DNA from: Umbilicaria muhlenbergii
Lineage: Eukaryota > Ascomycota > Lecanoromycetes > Umbilicariales > Umbilicariaceae
Reading direction: 5' to 3'
NCBI GenBank assembly: GCA_000611775.1
Contig: KK106983.1
Span: forward strand, 4,501,773-4,565,772
Length of the DNA: 64,000 nt
Part shown: positions 12,396 through 24,256 of the stretch, piece by piece
Numbering within the stretch: the stretch's first letter is position 1
Layout of the letters: the number at the start of each line of letters is the position of its first letter
Notes under the pieces: model-generated
What the model saw: only the letters and a program-made list of their open reading frames with translations
The model's database searches: none
What the model was told of the DNA's origin: nothing
Translations under genes and position numbers: made by a program

Positions 12396-12707
12396 AGCTT
12401 ATGTCTTTCTTCTCCAAAGCATGAGCGGTACGGAGTACGAGTCGAGTACCTTATGCTACATGATACATAATTTCGAAGAAAATGGGTTCGGTGCAGCGGT
12501 AAAGCCTTTTCCCGTCGGCGTTAGCGTGTGCACTAAAGTGGGGAAGGCGAAGCTTTGGGACGTAGGATCGAGCTCATCAAGATCAACGAGAGCAACCTCA
12601 ACCTCCAATATTTATTACGTGTCTCGGTCCCTCCACCCGTCTTCGACATCGCCATGTCAATCTGGTGAAGAATATCGCCCACCCTGTGTCCCACCTTGCG
12701 CGACCCG

Positions 12708-13439
12708 ATGGCGCCCACGCGTCCTTCCACGAAGCTCTCTCGCGCAGCCACAGCAGAGACAAAGTCACATACAATCCACGAGTCGCCCCAGGAGGACGTG
12801 AGGGACGCAGATGACTCTCCAGTATCTCAAGTCTCGGACGATATGGACGTCACGCAGATAGTCCAAGACATGATGAAGTCCGTAAGTGGTGGGCCCTTTC
12901 GTGATGTGAAAGTCTGACAGCACCACTTTTTTGGTTGCTAATGTCAAATCCCATCCCGGTCAGACCAAGAAGCGCCGTGAAGCACGACGCAACACGGTAT
13001 GGCAAGAACACAAGAAGCAGGTTCATCAGATTGAAGAGGACATCCGCACCACGTTTAAGGCTCATCACAAGGGAGTGTACGGCAGCCTATCTATAATGCG
13101 AACGAGCTAATCCTAGGGTCTGATACTGCAAGTAGATCGAAATCGCACGAGGCACGTCTTGGAAAACTCGCTGCTTTATTGGCCAGAAAAGCATCGATCG
13201 AAACAAGTATTACGGCTCACACCAGGGCGATCGAGAAGGCGTATGCAGAAACCAATCAAGGGCTTACGGTCATTCTCGCTGGACGGGCGCGGGACGTGGT
13301 GACTGATTCAATGGTCGGTCATTATCTTGTCCCTTGCTCTTTCCACCCGCGCGGCTTATATGGCTCTGCAGTGGTAGGGCATAACGAGCTAGTAACATAT
13401 CACAACTATCATACCGACTGGTTACCCTACGCCCATTGA
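12708..13439 (+). CDS. Unrecognised charged, probably coiled-coil protein (exon structure partly unresolved)
   Basis: Exon 12708-12881 starts MAPTRPSTKLSRAATAETKS and joins in frame, across an intron with a GTAAGT donor, to 12964-13074 (TKKRREARRNTVWQEHKKQV). A further segment at about 13119-13310 reads as a long charged helix (HEARLGKLAALLARKASIET) and probably belongs to the same gene. I could not find an intron of normal length that joins it in phase, so the 3' structure and stop are uncertain; the open frame runs to 13439. Heptad-like Leu/Ala spacing suggests a coiled coil. I do not recognise the family. Confidence 0.5.
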
Positions 13440-14007
13440 CCCTTCTTGCGGGTTACTCCTGTTCAGCACGTAGCGACATCTAGTCTGTCGCACAAGTCGG
13501 TGAGTGCACCTTCAACATCGAAGACCACATCAGAGCTAACGATAGGGCGACTAGACCATAGCTGCTATACCCTCTTTGCTGTGTTCGCTAACCATTCTTT
13601 GCTACCATTGACTAAAAGGGACAAAGGACCACCAGCAATCCTCTAGAATAGCAGTAGCATGATAAAACAAATAGGTTGCTGTCAGACTGTAAGCTATTAC
13701 GCAAAATACTCGGAAAGCGTGAAAGAGGTTCCTGTATTTACGTAGATATCACGCAGCTTGAGCGGTTTAGCCTCATCTCGTGAAAATCAACACCTTACTG
13801 GCAGTAACTTCATTGCTGCAAGAACGTAGTCTATATCCACCGCGCTGGATCCTCAACACTCGGGCCACATACTCTTCCACAATCCAAGATGTTCAGTCAA
13901 ACAGTGAATGTGATTCGGGCAAACATGCTACCAGCCTTCCTGGCCTGTCTGGTCCGAGTTGACCTGACTGAGTAAGAGCGTCAATCTCTACCTCAAGCTA
14001 GCTGAGC
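13440..14007. other. Intergenic region, nothing recognised
   Basis: No ORF with coding character or RNA gene is visible between the coiled-coil gene and the phosphatase gene at 14008. Confidence 0.5.
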
Positions 14008-17000
14008 ATGTCTCTGCGAATCCTCCTTCGCGACCAACCTGCTCGCTCCATTGCCATTCTGACAGAGTCCCATGTTCTCGTTTTTCGGCATAGTCCGTCG
14101 GCGGCGGGCACGCAGAGCATCGGCTCAAGCGTCCAGGCCGGAGCGCCTCGGTGCATCGTAGAGTTCTCCGCCATGGATGATGTCGATTTAGCAGACTACC
14201 GACCGTTGCGCACATCAAACGTCCATGGCACTTTGGGATTGATCAATATCCGAGCGGATGTCTTCTTGTGCATTATCAGTGGAGCGGCTCGTGTTGCCAA
14301 CGTGAGACCAGGAGAGACGGTTCAAAAAATATTATCTGTCGAGTTTTGTAAGTGATCCAAGCTATTCACAGCCGTTCCGTGTGGCCGACGCTGACCCTAT
14401 CTAAGACTGCCTCAATCGACCAGATTACGATCATGAACTGCACAACGAGATCAATCCGTATTCCACTGATGACGTGGGTGCGGATGGCTTCGACCACGGC
14501 CGTGACGGAGAGCTTCGCGAGCCAGCTTTGGAGCATCCCTGCCTGGCTTTGAAAAAGCTCTTGAGCAGTGGGACATTCTACTATAGCGTGGATTTCGACA
14601 TAACCAATCGTTTGCAGGACAGGTAACTACGTTTACTCCAATTTCCTTCTACCTCCGCTGAGATACGGCAGATCAAGTGAAGAGTCGGCCTTTGACATCG
14701 ACAGGCTTGACGAGGACTTTCTGTGGAACTCATACATGATTGAGCCTCTCGTTGGATTCCGCTCACGTCTCGCCGCCGGAGACAGAGAGGCGCTGGACGC
14801 GTCGCGATTCTTGACTTCGGCGATTAGGGGGTTCGTGTCGACAGTCACCCTACCTGCCTCAACATCCCCAATCAAATCTCTGCGGACCAACATGCCTTCT
14901 AGCTTGACTTTGATTTCCCGACTGTCGTGCCGCCGAGCTGGCACTAGATTTAACGCAAGAGGAATCGATGATGATGGGAACGTTGCTAATTTTGTGGAGA
15001 CGGAAACGGTATTCTGGTATCCATCTGGGCTATGTTTCTCGTATGCTCAAATTCGAGGTTCCGTTCCACTTTTCTGGGAGCAGGCAACAGGTCTCCTCCC
15101 CGGCCAGCAGAAGATTCAAATCACCCGGTCCCCTGAAGCAACTCAGCCAGCGTTCGACAAGCACTTTGAGGATTTGGAAGTTAACTATGGGATAGTCTAT
15201 GTGGTGAACTTACTGAGTGAATCGAAACAGGGGGAGGTAGAGTTGACCCAGAGGTATCGGTACCATATACAACATAGTTCTCTCAATAAAAATATTCCTA
15301 GCGCTGCAGGGGTGGATTCTCGTCTACTCGAAGAATCGCAGTTCGACTTCCATGCCGAAACTAGGGGACCGGGCGGTTACGAAGCCGCGAATTCGATACG
15401 AAGGCTTATACAGCATCAGGCTGATGGTTTCGCCTACTACATGTCCGAGAAAGCTGAAGACTCTGAGTCCGCGTCTACGGACGAGAAGACAGATTTTCGG
15501 CAGAGGTCGGTGGTCATACTGCAGCAGGAAGGGGTTTTCAGAACTAATTGTTTGGATTGCTTGGACCGTACCAATCTCATCCAAACGATTATTAGCCAGA
15601 TGGCCATTGAATCTTTTCTCGAACACCGCAGCGAGCGTGCGACCGCCGATTTTTGGATGCGACATTCCAGCTTGTGGGCGGACAATGGTGACGTACGTAG
15701 AGCATCATGTTTCAAGCTCGCATAGGGCTAAGATCGGTGGCAGGCTTTATCGAAGATCTATGCCGGCACTGGTGCTCTAAAATCATCTTTCACAAGGCAT
15801 GGGAGAATGTCCCTCGCAGGGGCTATAGCAGATGCGCGCAAAAGCGCCACGCGATTGTATATCAACAACTTTGCAGATAAGGGTCGCCAGAATACGATAG
15901 ACCTTCTTCTAGTGAGTCGGACGGGGTATGTTGGTATCAAAGCTATGTTAACCGTCCCTTAGGGCCGCCTTGTGGATCAGTTGCCCGTTCATCTTTACGA
16001 TCCTATCAACGATTATGTAAACTCCGAGCTGAGTAGAAGGTTTACTCTAAAACACCCTTGTGGTCGAGTGGTAGCTGACTGCGGAACAGGAGCAACGAAT
16101 ATACATCGTCCAAGGTTGTACACTTTTGGGTTGGGACTTTCAATCTTAACGGCCGAGCGAATGGTGTCAATCAGGACCTCTCACCCTGGCTGTGCTCCGA
16201 GATAAACCGCTTGCACCAGCAGCCAGAGATTGTTGCTGTAGGATTTCAGGAGATTGTGGAACTCAGTCCTCAGCAAATTATGTCCACCGATCCCGCAAGA
16301 CGGCAAGACTGGGAGCTTGCCGTCAGAGAAACCCTCAATGGGAACGCACGGAAACATCGTGCAGAAGAATATGTGCTCCTACGCAGCGGTCAGCTCGTTG
16401 GAGCAGCACTGTTAGTTTTCGTCAAGCCTAGTATACTGGGCGATATAAAAAATGTAGAAGGTAGTGTCAGGAAGGTGAGCAATCTTTCCATCCATGAAGG
16501 TTACAAGACAAGAAGACTGAGTGCACTAGACTGGGATGTCTGGAATGGCTGGGAATAAGGGCGCTGTGGCAATTCGTATGGATTATGCGACGACTAGACT
16601 CTGCTTCGTGACGGCACATTTGGCGGCTGGTTTTGCAAACTACGAGGAACGAAATCGGGACTACCGTACAATCAATCATGGACTGCGTTTCCAAAGGAAC
16701 AGATCTATCGAGGATCATGATACTATCATCTGGCTGGGAGACTTTAACTACCGGATTGGCCTCAGCGACGATAGAGTTCGTAGACTGATCCACGCCGGCG
16801 ACTTGGACACGCTTTACCAGAACGATCAGGTATGGCGCGCGATCCCTTCCCGGCTGAAAGCGCTAATAGAGTCCCAGTTGAACCTACAAATGGTCGCAGG
16901 GTTGACATTTCCCTTCTACTCCGAAGCAAGGATAACTTTCATGCCGACGTACAAATACAACAACGGGACCGACGACTACGACATTTCGTGAGTTATGTTC

Positions 17001-18167
17001 GAGGATCGATGCTTTGAATCGTTGCTGACCATGTCAGGGAGAAGGCACGAATCCCGGCCTGGACGGATCGAGTGCTCAGGAAAGGGGATAATCTGCGGCA
17101 GATCAACTACAACACTGCACCACTTCGCTTCTCCGACCATCGCCCTGTTTACGCGACGTTCCAGTGTACCATCAGCGTTGTCAAAGAGCCTGTGAAAGAA
17201 GCCATAAGCCGTGAGATTTATGACAAGCGGAGATCAGAGGTTGGCGAGAGCACAGCCAATTCCAAAGGTGATGAGAACGATGACGATGAGCTGATCGGGT
17301 ACGACTCTATTGCTCCCGGGCTACCCCCCGCAAGCTCAGATCGTCGAAAGTGGTGGCTGGACAATAGTAAGTGACTCCATCAACAGCGCAGCAATCTGTT
17401 GGTGCCTATTAATAACTGCCAGAATAGATCTTCCCGCTCGGTCCAGTATTGAGGCACCAGGAAGCAGACATCAACCGAACCCCCGGAGGCCTTCAAATCC
17501 CTTCGCGCCAAGTAGTGAGCCAGACTGGATTGTCGTGCCGAAAGCTGCAGCGTCTCAAGGGCGAGGCGATCAAGGCATCCCAGATACATCCTCAACGCAT
17601 ACACCCCACCGTTCCTCATCACCGTTTGAGCCGCTCGGATCGCTACTTTCAGTCTCGGTCCCCCGGCATGACAGCCCATTAACTTCGAATCGTGCATCGA
17701 TGTCGAGGACAGCCAGCTACGCATCATCAGCCTCGTCATCCACAAGCGTCGCACGGAAGCCGGCGCCGCCGGTCCCGAAGAAACCTGAATTGCTGGGTCG
17801 AAAGAGCCAGCCAAAGGAACTTGGTGGCCAAGGTAAAGGCGATCTCTGTCCGAGTGACGCTCGCATATCTTCAACGATACGTATGTCTCAACCAAGGTTG
17901 GTTTCGCCACGTGCGCCCAGGCTGAGCTCCCCGCCGCCTTTCAATCAACGCGTGAACCCAGACCAAGCTTTCCCGTCGAACCTGCAGACACCATTACTTC
18001 CACCGCCGCGACCAGGTAGAAGGACCCCACCAAACCTTGTGGATGATGGCGGCCCACCTCTGCCACCTCGTCGGCCGAGCCAATTGGCTGTCAACCGTGG
18101 TGGAATAATGGACGAAAGCGTCGATGGTGCCCAAAGTATACCGTCATTACAGCCCCATCGTAGATGA
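14008..18167 (+). CDS. Synaptojanin-like phosphoinositide phosphatase (Sac1 + inositol 5-phosphatase domains)
   Basis: The multi-exon gene starts MSLRILLRDQPARSIAILTE. The first intron is 14348-14405; about nine more can be placed in frame. The Sac1 domain ends with the CX5RT catalytic signature in RTNCLDCLDRTNLIQ (about 15,540-15,590). The inositol polyphosphate 5-phosphatase domain starts near 16,100 (VVHFWVGTFNLNGRANG) and carries WLGDFNYRIG (about 16,731) and PAWTDRVLR (about 17,050). The tail, about 17,430-18,167, is Pro/Ser-rich with PPVPKKP and PPLPPRRP stretches that could bind SH3 domains. This is the Inp51/52/53 layout, which dephosphorylates PI(4,5)P2 and monophosphates at membranes during endocytosis and actin control. 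Both catalytic signatures are intact. The stop is TGA at 18,165-18,167. Confidence 0.93.
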
Positions 18168-18325
18168 TTACCATATCTCCCTTTCAGCCAGCAAGCCGCC
18201 CTAGGTGACTCATGAATCGTAGCGATCCTTGCTGGAGGCATGCGGACCCGTGATCTGCATCTGAGCGATGACCAGCCGGGCTGATGAGTGTGTGTATTGA
18301 CCCTCGGGGAGCATTGAGTCGCCTT

Positions 18326-18790
18326 TCATTTGTAGTATTCCCTCCTTCGTCCCAAGCCGTCCACCACAACGGTCCTTTCCCGTGTAGACTTGTAAGACAC
18401 ATTGGACTGCCTTGGAGTCAAGGCGTATGTCACACTCCCGGATCTCCGTGGGTCAATTCCCCCCGCCGGTTTCAGCGACGACGACGTCTGATTCAGAGAG
18501 CCCCGCGAGCCTCGAATCGGCGCGGTACCATACCGATACGAAGCGCTCTCGGTGATCGACAAGCCCGAGGTGCGGGGCGAACGTTCGACGATCATGACCG
18601 CTTGCTGCTGCCGGGATTCGGGGCGGTGTGGGCGCGCCTGCACCAGCAGCGGTGGCGGTGGGGCGCGAACTTCCACCGCGAGGGAGGAGTGCGTGCTGTG
18701 TCCGCTACTTGAGATGGGTCGTGTGTGGATGGGCCGGTTGGGCACAACGGGCTCCTCTTCGCGAGCCGGCCGCAGATTCAGAAGGCACAT
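18326..18790 (-). CDS. Small conserved fungal protein ending in a VVVDGxGRRREYYK tail
   Basis: Open frame of 154 aa if started at the Met of MCLLNLRPAREEEPVVPNRP (18,790). An upstream Met at 18,886 is also in frame, but the extra 32 residues look unlike a protein N-terminus of this family. The body is rich in Arg, Ser and Pro. The C-terminus RERTVVVDGLGRRREYYK resembles the ends of many short Pezizomycotina proteins of unknown function. It is convergent with the phosphatase gene, 158 bp away. No catalytic motif is visible. Confidence 0.6.
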   Translation of the reverse strand: MCLLNLRPAREEEPVVPNRPIHTRPISSSGHSTHSSLAVEVRAPPPPLLVQARPHRPESRQQQAVMIVERSPRTSGLSITESASYRYGTAPIRGSRGSLNQTSSSLKPAGGIDPRRSGSVTYALTPRQSNVSYKSTRERTVVVDGLGRRREYYK

Positions 18791-19191
18791 TGTGATCGAT
18801 GTCTGATGCCACGCCGAATGCGGCTGCCAAGTTGACACGGCTAGGAGGACGACCAGATTAACGTGCGGCAGTTCCGACCAACACAAGCCGAGAAGGCCCC
18901 CGACTTCGAATTAGCGATGGGAAGCGATATATTGGCCAGGAAATCTACGACGGTGATTTGCAGAGCTCAACAAGTTATAGCACCTGTGCGCTCGATCCTC
19001 TCCACGATCTAATTTCACCCGTCGAGTTATTGGAAGGGCCGTCTGACTGGTGATGGTGCGCCTGCGGTGCTCTTGTAGGGAATGGCTGCCTAAGTGTGAC
19101 AACGGAGCCCATGCCGCGGTGACAGGGAAAGCCCTTTGTGCTCACATCAGCTCGGCGCTAGAGCACTGTATGACTCGGCCGGTGTGACTAA

Positions 19192-19587
19192 CCGGCGTGG
19201 ACAACGCAGCTTGCGTCAGGGCTTGGCCCCAGCCGCAGGGACACTATCAGCGGCACTTCGGCGCCGGGACTCGCCAGAGGAGTCCAATATCGAGAGGAAT
19301 ACGAGAAAGCTCTAAGAACACAGGCAGAAGACTTCGACGATTGCAAAGTCCTACGCGCTGCATCTCTTGGACAATTTGGGGTGTTGAGTGGGCGGGCAGC
19401 CCAGGCTTGGACTGCCACATACGATGACCCCGCAGATGCCCCGCTGAGGATTGTCTTCACCAGGTATGTGTTAGCCAACAGCGGTAGCAACACTCTTCCC
19501 CAACCACCGAGGAGCACCCCGGCTACAGAGGTCTTGTATGCAAGCCATACTCGGTCACGAATATGCACTCTATCCGCTACGGAAATA
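19192..19587 (+). CDS. Possible small gene, two exons visible, start not found
   Basis: A frame reading ARGVQYREEYEKALRTQAED and then AASLGQFGVLSGRAAQAWTA runs to about 19,460. There an AG|GTATGT donor and a CAGAG|GTC acceptor near 19,532 join it in phase to SCMQAILGHEYALYPLRKYS and a TAG stop. The sequence has the charge and hydrophobic pattern of a folded protein, and the join preserves frame, which argues against chance. I could not find an upstream exon with a start codon and do not recognise the family. Confidence 0.35.
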
Positions 19588-20206
19588 CAGTTCATAGGTA
19601 TCAGCTAGCTAGCAGGCGAAGGCAGCGAAGGTGTGGCACTCTCCAACCGGGGTCCCTCGCGCACTCAATAAGGAGAGACACTCAGTGTAGTAATTTACAC
19701 AGCTATCCATCTGTTCAATCTCCACCTCCGACTTCGTGGATATTGCTTTCATTGCTGATTTCTCGAGCGGGTCCCTAACTAAAAACTGCCACTTGTCTTG
19801 CACAGACAGACCACAGATGGACCCAACCCTTTCGGCGATACCCAGGGTATATAGATCACTCACAGAAGAACCATAGACGGCGCCAATCCAAACACCAACA
19901 GAATTCGCTTCTCAAAACGGAGATCTAAAACTGACAGCCAACATCATCTTTCTCATACCGGAGCATGGAAACACCTGGGAACCCCTAGAGAAAAATGCAT
20001 GGTCCTTGGAGTGTCTTGATGTGAGGCAATCCACGCAGTCCAGGGCAGTAGGTTCGACTTTGGCCGTGGGACTCGCCATGTGAGATTTAGTAGCTTGCAT
20101 GGCCCCGGTAGTATGGTTTGCAACAGCTTTTAAACTTCACATCAGCATATCCAAAGGAGTCTAGATAAAGTAAATTCAAGACTATCTTCTCATACGACAT
20201 GACATA

Positions 20207-22208
20207 CTACGTCGGGTTGGGCGGCTCCTTCGGGGGTTTTTTTGGAGCCTTCGACGACTTGGATTTTGGACGGCCAGACGTCCACCCAACAAAGGCCGGT
20301 ACTCCCTTCTTAATTCGAGGATTTTTCCCTAAGGGAGCATCAGTGATCACACCACTTGCAAAGTAGAAGGGACTGCCGCATACCTTTTTCGGGAACAACG
20401 AAAATACCAGCAGGGCCAGGAGTACCATCGCCAGGCGGAGGCGGCGGAGGAGGTGGTGGCGGGGCCCCGTCTTTCTTCCCTGGCACAGCTGGGACGGTCG
20501 GAGGAGGCGCCTCGGCGGGCGGGGGCGGGGGCGGAGGCGGTTCTTCAACCTTCGGCGGATCTGGCAGTGGCCATAAATGCATAGTCACCGTTATATCGGG
20601 CTCGATCACGTTCTCCCAGACCCGGGGCAGTATTATGTCGCCATTGGGCCCTACCAAATCATAATGTCCTTCCGCAACGTGAGGGCCAATGATATCAACG
20701 TGAAGGAAAGCCTGTCTGATCAGGTCTTCCATGCCCTAGAAATGGCATGTGGGTTAGTCTATTTCTGAACAGATGTTAGACCGGTCACTACATACTTCCC
20801 AAGTATTACATAAATGAAATGGGAAGCTAAATTTCCTCCCTACCGCGTCTTTAAATTTGATGGGCTTCTTTTTCTCCTCTGGAGGCGGCGGTGGAGGCGG
20901 TGGTGGAGGTGGTGGGGGCGGTGGAGGCGGCGCCGCTGCTGCTGCCGCTGCCGCGGCGGCGGCAGCGGCGGCTTTTTCTGCGGCAGCTGCGGCAGCAGCT
21001 TCTTCTGCTGCTGCCTTACTTTTGGCTGCTTCTTCTGCAGCTTTTTTCTCGGCCTCTTCGGTAGCTATCGCGGCTGCTGCGGCGGCCGCTGCTGCAATAT
21101 CATCCGCTATTTTCTTGTCTGCTTTCTCTTTGGCAATCTTTTCTGCAAGTGCTTTCTTTTCGGCCTCCTCCTTTGCATCCCTTGCCTCTTGCTCGGCCCT
21201 CTGATCCATCAATAACTTCTCCAAGCGCGCGAATTTCTCATCATCTTTGGAAGCTTCAGGCTGAGGTGGAGGTGTTCCTACCGGGGGTGGCGAGTAAACA
21301 CCAACGTAAGGGCCGAACATGTTGGCCGGCGCTATAGCCTGGGGTATTGGATGAGTCTGGTGGGCATAGGGAAAATAGCTTGGCCCCGGAGCTTGGTGCA
21401 TATACTCATGTCCACTATATGGCGCACCAGCATGCGGATGCATTACATTACCCATGGGCGGCCCCCCATGATGACCGTGGGCGAAATATCCGGGAGCGCC
21501 TGCGCTGGGTGTGGGTGAGAATGGTTGTGAGTATCCGTAAGGGGCACCGGAACTCGCAAAGGGTACCATCTGTTGACCCGGAGGCAGAACATTCGCTGGA
21601 GGGAAAGGACTATATGAGTGGGCTGAACCAAAGCTGGGGGGGTAATTCGGCGGAGGCCCTCCGGCTACATGCCAGGGCGCATAGGCACGAGGGTGGGGTG
21701 GCGGAGGGCCTCGGGCATAGCCCGGATACTCGTCGGAGGAGTCCACACTTCCTGGAGACGTCGGCGGTGCTTGCCGGTATACTCGAGGAATCGCGGTGGG
21801 ATGGGCTACGCGGTCGTGCAAGATGTGACGCCTGGATGATTGCCGACGGACGGGTTCCGGACGGGGTACTTCAACAATTGGTCTATGCTGATTCGACGTC
21901 CGGGGCCGGGAAGCAGAGTCCGATGGCCCAATTTCTTCGTCTGGGTATAGCACGTTCCAACTTCCTTCGGCCTCCTCGAGTGGATCTGAGTATGCGTGAC
22001 TACCAACTGGTGACGGTGGAGAGATTTGAACGCCGGTGCCTGTGGAGTCGTCGCCGTCGGTGCTTGATAGTGACTGGTGGTCTGAGCCGTGTGCAGTTTC
22101 AACGTGATCAATCGTGATATTGTATCTGCGAGACCAGACCACAGTAAGCACAGATCTTACAGCACAGACCCATGTTCGCGTCCATTCCAAGAAGGATACT
22201 CACGGCAT
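20207..22208 (-). CDS. Ubiquitin-like-domain protein with poly-Ala/poly-Pro linkers
   Basis: Exons 22204-22208, 20796-22125, 20384-20735 and 20207-20328 (1,809 nt, 602 aa); every join is in frame. Exon 1 is only 5 nt (ATGCC). The N-terminal 280 residues are Pro/Gly/His/Tyr-rich. Then comes a charged coiled-coil segment (KLLMDQRAEQEARDAKEEAE), a long poly-Ala stretch and about 17 consecutive prolines. A globular domain follows, beginning PIKFKDAVGRKFSFPF and ending HYDLVGPNGDIILPRVWENV. I associate it with a ubiquitin-like domain conserved in Pezizomycotina proteins of unknown function. A second Pro-rich linker and a basic tail follow. The homopolymer tracts are GCN and CCN triplet runs at about 20,882-21,010. 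Confidence 0.85.
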
Positions 22209-24256
22209 GGAAATATGGAAGTCAAGGAATTACCTATCTCGAGAGGTCTCTAAGAAAGAGACGCTCGAGCATAGATAGCCTTGGTCACAAGGGAAAGTCA
22301 ATGGGCTTGCGCCCCTATCAAGATAGTGGGCTGCTCTTTTTGGTCGTGCGGAAGTGCGCTTGAACTTAAGTGGGTGGACGGTATGTATCGAGACCGGTGG
22401 GAGACGGCTGAACGACAACGGTTTCGCTGGCGCCGACGCTTTCGTTGCGTTGTTGCTTGAGAGGACTATCGGAGAAGAATGGGATGGACTGGAGGGGGCA
22501 ACCTGTCAGTGCAGGCCTGACAGCGGAGGACGCGAGGGAGAATCGTTAGACCCGGCGATGTAGATTGTGCGGTTATAGTGGTGTGGTCGCAAAGAAATCT
22601 TGCTCGGAGCACAAAAGATGTTGCGGCTGACTGTGGATGACAAACATAGAAGGTAAGTAGTGTGGCGAGAGTGGTCGAAGAGGGCTTTTGGATTTGCGGC
22701 TTTGCGTGCTGGTTGTCATCCTGTTGTTGATGGGGACCAGAAATGCGCTTTGCACCACTTCTCATACTTGGGCACGGCATCACCCGAGTGGAGGGGCTGG
22801 CGGGCCTCAGGCTGAGGGGTCGACGCCCTGAAGGCCTCAAGTCTCGGCGGTGGCATTTCTGTAACGAGCACGAGTACGAATGCAAGTAATTACGGTATTA
22901 TTACATCGTTACCGCAAATCATGGCCGCAAATACAAGTAAAGCGAATTGCATCTTCGATCCCAGTTCGTCTTCTCACTGTCCTCTGGTTCCTCTAAACGC
23001 CTCTTTCGATGTTCTATTTCAGTCTTTTCTTCCTACTTGGAGTCAGGGTGCTAATCTTTCGGCGACGGCAACAGGTTACGGGCCACAGACAACTACGAAG
23101 AAGAGGGAAGGGAAAAGAGAGGGACGACATGGGACGTAGGTGCATGGAGACACCTCCGCTAGAAAGATATTTGGACTGTAATGGCCCTACTGGTCAAGTT
23201 GGAATAGGTGTAGGGGGACCCTGTACCGATCACTGAGACCAACCATGTCACCATGAAATCGTAGAGCCTATTGAACGCCCTATCGCCATGCCCTCGGCCT
23301 CTTACACCCATGCGCGCGCCGCCTTCTTCTTCGTCGCCCTCTCTGTCTCTGTCTCGGTCTCGCTATACCGAGTAGTTGCCCTGCAAGCGCGTGGTAACGT
23401 TGCAATGCCCTGGTACTGCAATGCAGTACAATGGAAATCTGCAATGGGCGAGCGTCCCTAACGAAGAGCATGCGCACTGCAGTGCAGCAGTCAAGGTAGA
23501 ATGATGTAGAGGATCGACTAGTCGCAGCTCTAAGGCTTTACGATCCTTCGACACTTCCGGCTCGATGTCTCTGCACTGCTTAATAGTTCATGCGTCTCGC
23601 TAAGCTGTGAGAGGACACGCACGGTGAGAGACATCGAGTATGCTTAGACGCTGCCCGGTCTTCGAGGCTTTAGAGGTGATACTGACAGATCACCCTGCCC
23701 CAGTATAGGTACAAAAATGGAAAGCGCTTGCGATTGGATACTCCTGGGGCTCCTTCCCAGTCGTTGTTCCATTCGATGGAGAGATGGCATATGAGCAACT
23801 CCTTGGCCATGCTGGGCACTTCCGAGAGACCCCGTGGTGGTGCCACGTCTGCCCAATGTCCGCCTGACTCGCTTGCCGACGAATAAACATCCACTCATGC
23901 CGGTATCGAACCGGCATTGAAGCCTGACGACCGGGGCCATGCCCTGCAAAGTCCAACCACCTCCACATCCCATCCACCCCATAGAGCGTTTACCAAAAAC
24001 AACTTCTTTCAAGCAGGCATGACATAAGCGTCGGTGAAGTGTGGATGATTGAAGCATAAGACTCCCAGACGATTCTGACAAGCGCTGATCCATATGTTTT
24101 CCTTCCGTGGAAATATGGTTCACACATCTTGTTTCCATTCATCGAGACGAATTGTACGCAAAAGTTCCCTCCAGATCTGGTTGAAGGAAAGACTTCTTCT
24201 GACAAGGAGAAATCGAGTCCCTCCTTCCTCGAGATGTTATATTATGCATGTGAAAA
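22209..24256. other. About 2 kb between the ULD gene and EMC2, no supported gene
   Basis: Open frames are short or overlapping. One minus-strand frame near 23,670-23,900 has protein-like composition (SEVPSMAKELLICHLSIEWN), but no start, splice partner or family could be assigned, so it is not called as a gene. Confidence 0.4.

Noticed and set aside
20814-21215. Plus-strand Gly/Trp/Arg- and Gly/Ala-rich frames
   Set aside because: These are shadows of the poly-Ala/poly-Pro coding triplets of the minus-strand ULD gene.
23644-24138. Minus-strand 164-aa open frame
   Set aside because: The composition is not convincing, another frame in the same place looks more protein-like, and neither has a start or splice pattern I can support.
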